Below the pieces are notes generated by a model that did not search any database, was not told the origin of the DNA, and was given only the letters and a program-made list of their open reading frames with translations. 64,000 bases of DNA from JBBQWZ01 sp038210135 (GTDB lineage Bacteria; Acidobacteriota; Terriglobia; Bryobacterales; Bryobacteraceae), in the NCBI GenBank assembly GCA_038210135.1, contig JBBQWZ010000001.1, positions 246,760 through 310,759 on the forward strand, in the 5' to 3' direction. Shown one piece after another: positions 1 through 6,874 of the stretch (its first letter is position 1; each line of letters starts with the position of its first letter). The translations under genes were made by a program, and so were the position numbers.

Positions 1-651
1 AACGGAAAAGAAGCGCTCGAAATTTTGGAGCGCACCGACAATGCCCGCCGCTTTAACCTGGTGTTGATGGACGTGCAAATGCCGGTCATGGACGGCCTCG
101 AAGCGACCCGCGCCATCCGCCGTGAAGAGCGCTGGGCCCACCTGCCGATCGTCGCAATGACCGCCCACGCCATGAATGGCGATCGCGAGCGTTGCCTACA
201 GGCCGGAATGAACGGATACATTTCAAAGCCCGTACAACCCGCCCACCTGCTCGCGACCGTCGAAGGGTTTCTGATGCAATCCGTGAATTCCGAAATCCGG
301 AAGGCGCCGGACCGCAATAGCGCCGTCGATCAGGCTCTCGCGGCCAAACTACTCTCCAACGAAGCCGGCTTCGTCAGCGATATGTTGGAACTGTTCCTGC
401 AACTGGCCCCCGAACGCATTCACAAGTTACAGAATGCCGTCGAATCCATGGACGCTCCCTCGCTTTCGCAGGAAGCCAGAAAGATTCAGATCGCGGCCCA
501 GACGTTCTCGGCCGATTCGCTGATCGGATGTGCAACCGATCTCGACGAGGCCGCCGCGCGCGGCGATTTCGAATCGGCCCGCGCCAGTCTCGAACGCCTA
601 CAGCGCGAAGTCAGCGCATTGCAACAACAATCTCCCGCGGGTGTCCCTTAG
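1..651 (+). CDS. C-terminal part of a two-component signalling protein: receiver domain plus degenerate HPt domain (5' truncated)
   Basis: The window opens inside this gene; the frame is open from base 1 and its true start lies upstream. The first ~85 residues are a receiver domain: phospho-acceptor Asp in LMDVQMPVMDG (codon 70-72), the conserved Thr in VAMTAH and the Lys in ISKPVQP. The last ~90 residues have the helical make-up of a histidine phosphotransfer (HPt) domain ending in a typical LDEAAARGD segment, but the phospho-histidine position reads EARKIQIAAQTF, so His is replaced by Arg (codon 478-480) and the following Lys-Gly by Gln-Ile. Receiver-HPt tails are usual at the end of hybrid histidine kinases; the kinase part would be outside the window. 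The 3' end overlaps the convergent decarboxylase gene by 4 bases. Confidence 0.85.
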   Translation, partial: NGKEALEILERTDNARRFNLVLMDVQMPVMDGLEATRAIRREERWAHLPIVAMTAHAMNGDRERCLQAGMNGYISKPVQPAHLLATVEGFLMQSVNSEIRKAPDRNSAVDQALAAKLLSNEAGFVSDMLELFLQLAPERIHKLQNAVESMDAPSLSQEARKIQIAAQTFSADSLIGCATDLDEAAARGDFESARASLERLQREVSALQQQSPAGVP

Positions 652-2069
652 TCCGTCAGTTTCGCGGCGCAATCCAGAATCGTCCGCCACGCCAAATCGA
701 CATCGTCCTTACGCGTCGCCACGTTGCCCAGCACCAGCCGGATCACGAAGCGGCTGCCCAAAACCGTCCCCGAGACAAATAACTTCCCGGTGGCATTCAC
801 CGCGTCCATCAGCATCCGATTGCGCTCGTCGCCGCCCTTCATTCGAAAGCAAACCAGCGACAAACGCACCGGAGCAGTAACCTCGAAACGCGGGTCCGCC
901 GATATCTGTTCCGCCAACTCCTTCGCCCAGCGGACGTGATTCCGGATAATCGAGATCACGCCTTCACGGCCAAAGTGCCGCATGACGAACCACAGCTTCA
1001 ACGACCGGAAGCGCCTGCCCAACGGCACGCCGTAGTCAGAATAATTCAGCGCCCGCTCGTGGCCCGGCGTCTCAAGATAGGCCGCCTTCTTCATCGAAAA
1101 TGCGTCGCGCAGAATGTCCGGACGCCGGGTGTAAAACGCGCACAGATCGATCGGCGTGAACATCCATTTATGCGGATTCAGCAAAATGGAATCCGCACGC
1201 GCAAACGCCGGAAACAATTTCCGCAATTCCGGAACGATGGCCGCGCTGCCACCGTACGCGCCGTCGATGTGATACCAGAGGCCATACTTTTCGGCAAGGT
1301 CCGCCACCGCTTCCAACGGATCGATGCTGGTCGCCGAGGTGGTCCCCGCCGTCGCCACGACGCAAAACGGTTTGCGTCCCGCTTCCAGATCCGCGCGGAT
1401 GGCCGTTTCGAGCAGGTCGGCCCGCATCGCGAAATCGGCGTCCGCCGGAATCAGCCGCACGTTCGCCTGGCCGATTCCCACCGCCAGCGCGCCTTTCTCA
1501 ACCGATGAGTGCGCGTGCTCGGACGTATAAAGAACCAGGTCGGGCTTGCGGCCTTCCGTGCGCGCCTCCGGGCATGCCTGCTCGCGCGCCGCGATGATCG
1601 CGTGCATCACCGCCGTCGAGGCCGTGTCGTGGATGATGCCGAAAAACGAGGGCGGCAATCCCACCCACTCCCGCAGCCAGCCGAGGGTCACCTGCTCCAG
1701 TTCCGTCGCCGCAGGCGACGATTTCCAGAGCATCACATTCACGTTGAGAACCGCCGCCAGCATTTCTCCCAGGATCCCGGGTCCGCTCGCAGAAATCGAG
1801 AAATAACCAAAAAATCGGGGATGATTCCAGTGCGTAATGCCGGGAACGATCAGTTTGCGGAAGTCCTCAAGAATTTGGTCCATCGACTCCCCGTGTTCCG
1901 GCGCCGATTTCGGAAGCGCGTCCACCAACTGGCCTGGTTCGACCGAAGGCAGCACCGGATAGTCGCGGATGTTTTCGAGATAGTCGGCGATCCAATCCAC
2001 CGCGGCATGCGCCGCGGCTCGGAACTCCTTCGGCGACATATTGGGAGAGGTTTCGCTGAGCGGATCCAT
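648..2069 (-). CDS. PLP-dependent group II decarboxylase (aromatic-L-amino-acid decarboxylase family)
   Basis: 473 residues, the normal length for this family. Group II decarboxylases remove the carboxyl group of aromatic amino acids or related substrates using pyridoxal phosphate in the cytoplasm. The Schiff-base Lys is at about residue 301 in LLNPHKWMFTP; the PLP-pairing Asp is in YHIDGAYGG (about 269), and the His of SEHAHSS stacks on the cofactor. The N-terminus (FRAAAHAAVDWIADY) is family-typical. No Shine-Dalgarno is seen; a TACAAT box (2083 to 2078 on this strand) ends 8 bases before the ATG. The start lies 36 bases after the DapA-like gene on the same strand, so the two are probably cotranscribed. 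Substrate cannot be read from sequence. Confidence 0.9.
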   Translation of the reverse strand: MDPLSETSPNMSPKEFRAAAHAAVDWIADYLENIRDYPVLPSVEPGQLVDALPKSAPEHGESMDQILEDFRKLIVPGITHWNHPRFFGYFSISASGPGILGEMLAAVLNVNVMLWKSSPAATELEQVTLGWLREWVGLPPSFFGIIHDTASTAVMHAIIAAREQACPEARTEGRKPDLVLYTSEHAHSSVEKGALAVGIGQANVRLIPADADFAMRADLLETAIRADLEAGRKPFCVVATAGTTSATSIDPLEAVADLAEKYGLWYHIDGAYGGSAAIVPELRKLFPAFARADSILLNPHKWMFTPIDLCAFYTRRPDILRDAFSMKKAAYLETPGHERALNYSDYGVPLGRRFRSLKLWFVMRHFGREGVISIIRNHVRWAKELAEQISADPRFEVTAPVRLSLVCFRMKGGDERNRMLMDAVNATGKLFVSGTVLGSRFVIRLVLGNVATRKDDVDLAWRTILDCAAKLTD

Positions 2070-2105
2070 GAAGTCTGATTGTAGAGCGAGCGTCGAAAAA
2101 CCAGG

Positions 2106-3014
2106 CTACACCTTACAGTCGCGTTCCATCCCCGGCAGCCAATCGCGAAGCCACGCGCGAAATTCATCGAGCTTTACCGCGGTAGCGCCGCCCATCGGAA
2201 TCGCGTGCGGACCCACTTTAATCTTGCGGAACAGCGCCGCCTCACGCATCGTAACCGGAGTCGGAAACGGTTCGAGCCACGCGACGAACTCTTCGAGGCG
2301 CTGTTGCAATCGCTGCGTCTTCGGTTGGTTCTGCGAATCAACGGCGCGGCCCAAAGCGACCATCAGATCGGGCAGGCACGAAGCAATTCCCGAAACCACG
2401 CCGGACCAGCCCATGGCGCGGCCCTTCGAGTACAGGCGGTCGCTGCCCGCGAACAGTGCGAACGGAGTCGATTTCTTCAACTCGCTAAATCCGACGAAAG
2501 CGTCCCAGTTTCCGCTCGAATCCTTGATTCCTGCAAACTGGCCCGTCGCCAGCAACGCCAGCGACGTTTCCGGCTTTACCTCCGAAACGAAAAGCGGAAT
2601 GTTGTAAATCAGAAGCTTCGTTTCGCGCGGCATCTGCTTCACGAACTGTAAATAAAATTCCCGAATCAAATCCTGGCTGTACCGGAAATAGTAAGGCGGC
2701 AGCAACAGCACCCCAGCGGCTCCGGCCGCGGTCGCCTCTTCAGCCAAACGCAACGCTCCGTCGAACGTCGAATGCGAAACGTTCACCATCACCGGCACAC
2801 GGCTCCGCTTCACCGCCATCGAAGCCAGACGCGCCCGGTCTTCCGTGTCGAAGTGCATGAACTCACCGGTGGTACCAAGCAGCGTGATTCCATCCACGCC
2901 TTGCGCGGTGTAATAATCCACCAGTTCCAGCGTCGCGCCAATATCGATCAACGCCGACTGCGGACGCCGCGGCGTCAACGCAGCGACGTGGACGCCCCCC
3001 AATTCACTGGTCAT
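2106..3014 (-). CDS. DapA-family (dihydrodipicolinate synthase/N-acetylneuraminate lyase type) aldolase
   Basis: A TIM-barrel class I aldolase of the DHDPS/NAL family, 302 residues from this start. Visible are GTTGEF (substrate carboxylate and second-Tyr region), the Tyr of LLIYNIP and the Schiff-base Lys of GIKDSSGNWD. I chose the ATG at 3014 (protein begins MTSELGGVHVAALTP) because CGGAG sits about 10 bases upstream; a longer start at 3047 would overlap the divergent gene. The enzyme cleaves or condenses pyruvate with an aldehyde; whether it is a true DapA is doubtful, since it sits with a decarboxylase and a sugar-type oxidoreductase rather than lysine genes, so a catabolic keto-deoxy-acid aldolase is equally likely. 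Confidence 0.85.
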   Translation of the reverse strand: MTSELGGVHVAALTPRRPQSALIDIGATLELVDYYTAQGVDGITLLGTTGEFMHFDTEDRARLASMAVKRSRVPVMVNVSHSTFDGALRLAEEATAAGAAGVLLLPPYYFRYSQDLIREFYLQFVKQMPRETKLLIYNIPLFVSEVKPETSLALLATGQFAGIKDSSGNWDAFVGFSELKKSTPFALFAGSDRLYSKGRAMGWSGVVSGIASCLPDLMVALGRAVDSQNQPKTQRLQQRLEEFVAWLEPFPTPVTMREAALFRKIKVGPHAIPMGGATAVKLDEFRAWLRDWLPGMERDCKV

Positions 3015-3087
3015 AAACGAAACTCCGGAGTCCGGCGCCGTCCGCATGGCCGGGAGCGATACAATACTCGCTTTGAGGAGAGATCAA

Positions 3088-4374
3088 GTGAATACTATAT
3101 CCCGCCCGCCCGTATCGCGACGCGAGTTGTTGAGAAGCGCCGGCGCCGCAGCCACCGCCTTCACGATTATTCAACCGCAACTAGTCCGCGGAGCCGGCCG
3201 CGAGAAGTTGAAGGCCGGCCTCATCGGCTGCGGCGGCCGCGGGACCCAGGCGATCGTCGACACGCTCACCGGCGACGACCGGATCGAAGTCGTTGCGATG
3301 GGCGACCTGTATGAGGATCGCCTCGAAAAATCCATCCGGGATGTGCGCGGACGAAAAGGCTTCGAGGACTTCGGGGCCCGCTTCAAGGTCGATCCCGAGC
3401 ACCACTTCGTCGGCGCGGATGCCTACAAAAAAGTCATTGCCTCCGACATCGATATCGTCATGCTGGCCACGCCGCCCGCTTACCGGCCGATGCACTTTGA
3501 AGCCGCTGTCGCCGCGAAGAAGCATATTTTCTGTGAAAAACCAGTGGGCACCGACGCAACCGGAGTCCGCCGGTTCATGGCCGCGGCCCGCAAGTCCGAA
3601 GAGCTGAAGCTCACCGTCATGTCCGGCGCGCAACGCCGCAATGACCGCAACTACGTCGAAACCGTCAAAAAAATTCAAGACGGCGCGCTCGGCGAAATCG
3701 TCGGCACGTACGCCAACTGGATTGACGGTCCTGTGATCCACGTGAAGGCGCGCGACCCCAAGTGGACCGACACCGAATGGCAGCATCGCGCCTGGTACTC
3801 GCACGTCTGGATCTGCGGCGATCAGATCGTCGAGCAGCATCTCCACAACATCGACGTCTGCAACTGGGTGATGGGCACGCACCCCATCAAGGTCACCGCT
3901 GTCGGCGGAGCCGCCTGGCGTCCGCGCACCGAAGTCTACGGCAACATCTTCGACCACGTCGCCGCGGAGTTCATCTATCCCAATGGCGTCCACCTGACCA
4001 GCTGCTGCCGTCAGTATCCGGCGCCGCCCGACGGCAAAATCATGCGTATCGTGAATGAGATGATCGTCGGAACTAAGGGCCGCAGCAACGCCCACGACAT
4101 GGGTCCGAACGAAGCCACCAAGCCCTACGTCGCCGAGCACACCGCCATGATGAAGAGCATCCGCGGCGACGGCAAATACATCAACGATGCCATGGCCATC
4201 GCCGAAAGCACCCTCACGTGCATCATGGGCCGCGAAGCCGCCTATTCCGGCCTAGAAATCACCTGGGACATGATCATGAACTCACAACAGGATCTGTTCC
4301 CCAAGCAGTTAGGCGGCGACGTGCAGCTTGAGGTTCCTCCGCTGCCGGTGCCGGGCGTGTACAAGTTCGTCTAG
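3088..4374 (+). CDS. Tat-exported Gfo/Idh/MocA family oxidoreductase
   Basis: NAD(P)-dependent oxidoreductase acting on a sugar or cyclitol. The GTG at 3088 has GAGGAG 7 bases upstream and gives a protein that begins MNTISRPPVSRRELLRSAG, a clean twin-arginine signal; an upstream ATG (3046) would bury the signal and overlap the divergent gene. After the signal come a Rossmann fold (LIGCGGRGTQAIVD), the family EKP motif (FCEKPVGTD) and a C-terminal substrate domain with conserved His (QHLHNIDVCNW). Tat export implies the nicotinamide cofactor is carried, bound, to the periplasm, as in glycoside-processing Gfo/Idh members known from Bacteroidetes and Acidobacteria. A TACAAT box at 3060-3065 may be its -10 element. 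It is divergent from the DapA-like gene and may share its pathway. Confidence 0.88.
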   Translation: MNTISRPPVSRRELLRSAGAAATAFTIIQPQLVRGAGREKLKAGLIGCGGRGTQAIVDTLTGDDRIEVVAMGDLYEDRLEKSIRDVRGRKGFEDFGARFKVDPEHHFVGADAYKKVIASDIDIVMLATPPAYRPMHFEAAVAAKKHIFCEKPVGTDATGVRRFMAAARKSEELKLTVMSGAQRRNDRNYVETVKKIQDGALGEIVGTYANWIDGPVIHVKARDPKWTDTEWQHRAWYSHVWICGDQIVEQHLHNIDVCNWVMGTHPIKVTAVGGAAWRPRTEVYGNIFDHVAAEFIYPNGVHLTSCCRQYPAPPDGKIMRIVNEMIVGTKGRSNAHDMGPNEATKPYVAEHTAMMKSIRGDGKYINDAMAIAESTLTCIMGREAAYSGLEITWDMIMNSQQDLFPKQLGGDVQLEVPPLPVPGVYKFV

Positions 4375-4393
4375 GCCGGGTCTGGCGGCGCTA

Positions 4394-6091
4394 CTAGCTT
4401 TCCACTTCTTCGTCGGCTACTGGCTTCGCGGATTTTAGCTGCTTCCAGTTGTAAATTGTTTGGCGGCTGACGCCAAGTTGCTTGGCCGCTTCGTCCACAT
4501 CTTGGGTGTGTTCCATTGCTGTGTAAGACAGCCACCCGCGCAACTGGGCATGCGCCTCTTCGTAGGTAATTGGCGTACCTGTTGGCAGCACGAAATCAGC
4601 CAGCATCTTTTCACCGGCCTCAACAACGTCTTGGGCGAGGTCCTGGATGAAACCGTCCTCAGGGGAGTGGTGCCGCTTGAAAGTTTCCCATTTCTCTTTG
4701 TGCTCGTGAAATTTGGCTGAATCCCGAGCGAGCGCGGCGCAGTACGCGAGGTGTAAATCGCACGCTAGCCGGTTCTGCACATTTTTTTTGTCGAGTTTGT
4801 GGGCCGCTTCAAACGACTCGCTCGCGCGGCTAAGATAATCTTGCCGCGCAGCTTCGTCGTTGCCGGTTTTCTCTGCTCTCATCCGCAGGGCTTCGCCTTC
4901 AGCAATCAGGCCTGCGGCCTTGGCGCCCACTTCATTCTCCCCGGCCTTTTTCACCGCCTCATTCGCGAGCCGGAACGCCTCGTCGAAATCGCCGCGAGCC
5001 CGTTCGATTCTGCTGGCCTGCACTTCGGCCTGCAGTCGTTGGTTCTTCGTAAGGCTTTCGATCTTCCGAATCTTGTCGACTCGTACAGCGGCTCCGTCTA
5101 CGTTTCCTGCCGCGAGCATTACCTTGCTCAGCTCTAGTTGCAGCCGAAATTGAAACCGTGGCTGGTTGTCGAAGACGCCACTCTGATCGACCTCGAGCAA
5201 CATTTTTTCGGCATCCAGCATCTCCTCTTGGCCCGATCTTCGCCGGGCCGACCGGCGAACGATCTGCGTAAACAAAATCTTCGCGTACGCCTGGTGTACA
5301 GTATCATCGGTGGTCTCCATCAAGGTTCGGCCCAATGAAACGGACGCCATGGCTCTTTGCAACTCGCCAGCGTCAATCGAAACCTGTCCGAGTCCAAAAG
5401 CAAAGCACTTACCCGCAAAGTAAGTCGCAAAGACCTTTTCAATCGCCGGTTCTTCGTTCAGGCGGAGTTTGCGGTCGAGTCTCGCCTGCTGATTGGTGAT
5501 GGCTTCCGTGAACCGCTGCCGCGCGTCCGGAAACTGATGTAAAAGCAAATAGTTGCGGCCAAGCGAATAAGCAATCCGGGCGCGCACACCGAAAGTCGTC
5601 TCACCATCCGCCATACCGAGTTCCCGTCGAATCGGAAGCCACTGATCCAGCACTTCGAGGCTGCGGAGTAAGATGTCCTCTGACCGGCGGAGTTCTCCCC
5701 TTCGATAGCGGGCATTGGCGTAAAAAGATGTCGTCCAACAGCGCTGCCGGAGCAACTTCTTTGCGGTTCGGTTCAACGGACCAGAAATGGTGGCGAATGA
5801 ATCGTAACAAAGCTCGCCGCTCTGCAGAATCACTTGGTATGCAGGGGAGTACAGACCGAAGTGATCCTGTATCTCACTAAGCAGACATACGCAGAGCAGA
5901 TATTGGATCTCGGTCTCCATGTATTCAACATCATCCGGCCATGAGCCGATCCGCGACGTCCAGACTCTCTCCATCGTCTCTCTGATCTGCCGGAGTCGGT
6001 CGATCTGGCCAAGTTCAAATCGGGCACCACGAACCTCATCAAGGACCACGCGGATTTGCTTTCTCCATAAGAGAGCATTCGCTTCGGGCAT
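4394..6091 (-). CDS. TPR-rich regulatory protein with C-terminal Fis-type helix-turn-helix
   Basis: About 565 residues. The last ~60 residues form an HTH of the Fis/HTH_8 type (DEAAKQLGVSRQTIYNWK). The rest is almost all alpha-helical with TPR-like repeats in series, for example around RGELRRSEDILLRSLEVL, HQFPDARQRFTEAI, GDFDEAFRLANEAVKKAG and ASESFEAAHKL. No receiver, kinase or enzyme domain is visible, so the TPR part probably binds a protein or peptide that controls DNA binding. The start at 6091 has TATAAT ending 6 bases upstream and no Shine-Dalgarno, which would suit a leaderless message; a start at 6166 (75 bases longer) is possible. Base composition is about 52% GC in hand-counted samples against about 65% around it, suggesting transfer. 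I do not recognise the family. Confidence 0.7.
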   Translation of the reverse strand: MPEANALLWRKQIRVVLDEVRGARFELGQIDRLRQIRETMERVWTSRIGSWPDDVEYMETEIQYLLCVCLLSEIQDHFGLYSPAYQVILQSGELCYDSFATISGPLNRTAKKLLRQRCWTTSFYANARYRRGELRRSEDILLRSLEVLDQWLPIRRELGMADGETTFGVRARIAYSLGRNYLLLHQFPDARQRFTEAITNQQARLDRKLRLNEEPAIEKVFATYFAGKCFAFGLGQVSIDAGELQRAMASVSLGRTLMETTDDTVHQAYAKILFTQIVRRSARRRSGQEEMLDAEKMLLEVDQSGVFDNQPRFQFRLQLELSKVMLAAGNVDGAAVRVDKIRKIESLTKNQRLQAEVQASRIERARGDFDEAFRLANEAVKKAGENEVGAKAAGLIAEGEALRMRAEKTGNDEAARQDYLSRASESFEAAHKLDKKNVQNRLACDLHLAYCAALARDSAKFHEHKEKWETFKRHHSPEDGFIQDLAQDVVEAGEKMLADFVLPTGTPITYEEAHAQLRGWLSYTAMEHTQDVDEAAKQLGVSRQTIYNWKQLKSAKPVADEEVES

Positions 6092-6254
6092 GCGCTCATT
6101 ATAACTCTTGACTGCAAATCCTTGGTTCAGGAATACACCTATGGATAAATTCCTAAATTTCCGCATAGTCCAAATTGTACTGATCTAACAAAATGGATGA
6201 ATTTGAAAAGGAGGCATTGCTTTCGATGTGGCGTTCGGCTACCATACCTCAAGT

Positions 6255-6268
6255 TTCCCTTCGGGGAA
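6255..6268 (+). promoter_or_regulatory. UUCG-capped hairpin in the leader of the 6293 gene
   Basis: TTCCC-TTCG-GGGAA is a perfect 5-bp stem closed by a C(UUCG)G tetraloop, one of the most stable RNA hairpins. It lies 15 bases before the AAGGAG ribosome site (6283-6288) of the gene starting at 6293. It could stabilise the message, or control access to the ribosome site together with downstream bases. No T-run follows, so it is not a terminator. Confidence 0.55.
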
Positions 6269-6292
6269 GAATCAAATTGATAAGGAGAAAAC

Positions 6293-6709
6293 ATGATGCT
6301 AAGTGAATGGGACCGAGCACTGTTCTATGACCGCACGTCCGAAGATGACGTTCAAACATACGCCCCGCTAGTTGCCCGGGCGATTTCGGCGGGAGAGGAA
6401 TCGGCCTGCGGCTGGTTCGCAGAAGAAGCGAGCCGTTACGCCCTCGCCTTTGCCCACAAGAGTTTCGCCCAAAAGATTGGAAATGCGAAAGCGGTCGATA
6501 CCGGCGGCCGGCAGCGCGACCTTAAAAGGAAGGAGGATGGATATGCGAAAAGCACTAGCCCTGATCGCTATTTGCATCGCCGCCACTGCTATGGCGGCGA
6601 TGCAAATCGCAGGGCTGTACCAGCTCACCCTGGGTTAACAGCTACTTCGGCTGACCGAGCATCACTTCGTAAACAACACTCGGTACTGCCAGAATTGTCG
6701 CGCATCTGA
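6293..6709 (+). CDS. Hypothetical protein divergent from the TPR/HTH gene
   Basis: 138 residues with no family I recognise. The start is well supported: AAGGAG at 6283-6288 lies 4 to 5 bases before ATGATG. The first ~80 residues (WDRALFYDRTSEDDVQTYAPL onward) look like a genuine acidic helical protein with one Cys. The rest, after about 6540, is rich in Arg, Ser and His and overlaps another ORF with a much better ribosome site in a different frame; it may be out-of-frame readthrough left by a frameshift. The C-terminal half should therefore be treated with caution. The gene shares the low-GC patch with the divergent TPR/HTH regulator. Confidence 0.45.
   Translation: MMLSEWDRALFYDRTSEDDVQTYAPLVARAISAGEESACGWFAEEASRYALAFAHKSFAQKIGNAKAVDTGGRQRDLKRKEDGYAKSTSPDRYLHRRHCYGGDANRRAVPAHPGLTATSADRASLRKQHSVLPELSRI
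6543..6638 (+). CDS. Putative 31-residue signal-peptide-like small protein
   Basis: ATG at 6543 follows GGAAGGAGG (6527-6535), the strongest Shine-Dalgarno in this region, at ideal spacing. The product starts MRK, then has a hydrophobic core (ALALIAICIAATAMA) with an Ala-x-Ala type end and a short tail (MQIAGLYQLTLG). That is the layout of an exported peptide precursor or a single-pass membrane microprotein. It overlaps the 3' half of the 6293 ORF in another frame. A perfect 16-bp inverted repeat lies inside the gene. Its neighbour across the divergent promoter region is a TPR protein with an HTH. Function unknown; the ribosome site and signal-like sequence are seen, the rest is inference. 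Confidence 0.5.
   Translation: MRKALALIAICIAATAMAAMQIAGLYQLTLG
6570..6607. repeat. Perfect 16-bp inverted repeat with 6-base loop
   Basis: Arms 6570-6585 (ATTTGCATCGCCGCCA) and 6592-6607 are exact reverse complements around CTGCTA. In RNA this would be a very stable hairpin. It lies within the 31-codon ORF, so translation and folding would compete. No T-run follows on either strand; a cruciform, a protein-binding palindrome or an mRNA switch are possible roles. Confidence 0.8.
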
Positions 6710-6754
6710 AAGAATAGTTCAATCGGTAAGAACAGCCTTCAGCGTGCAGACAAC

Positions 6755-6775
6755 CCGGATGCGGGGGCCATCCGG
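6755..6775. terminator. Hairpin between convergent genes, possible terminator
   Basis: CCGGATG (6755-6761) pairs with CATCCGG (6769-6775) around a 7-base loop. It sits in the 165-base gap between the small ORF cluster and the convergent CocE-type gene, where a bidirectional terminator would be expected. There is no T-run, so intrinsic termination is uncertain. Confidence 0.35.
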
Positions 6776-6874
6776 CGACAGATTAGATCCAAAAAGATAC
6801 GGCCCCCACTCTTCCTCGAATTACACTTCAACTTCTCCGCCAGCCTGTAGAACCCCACCTAGCTTATCGATACG

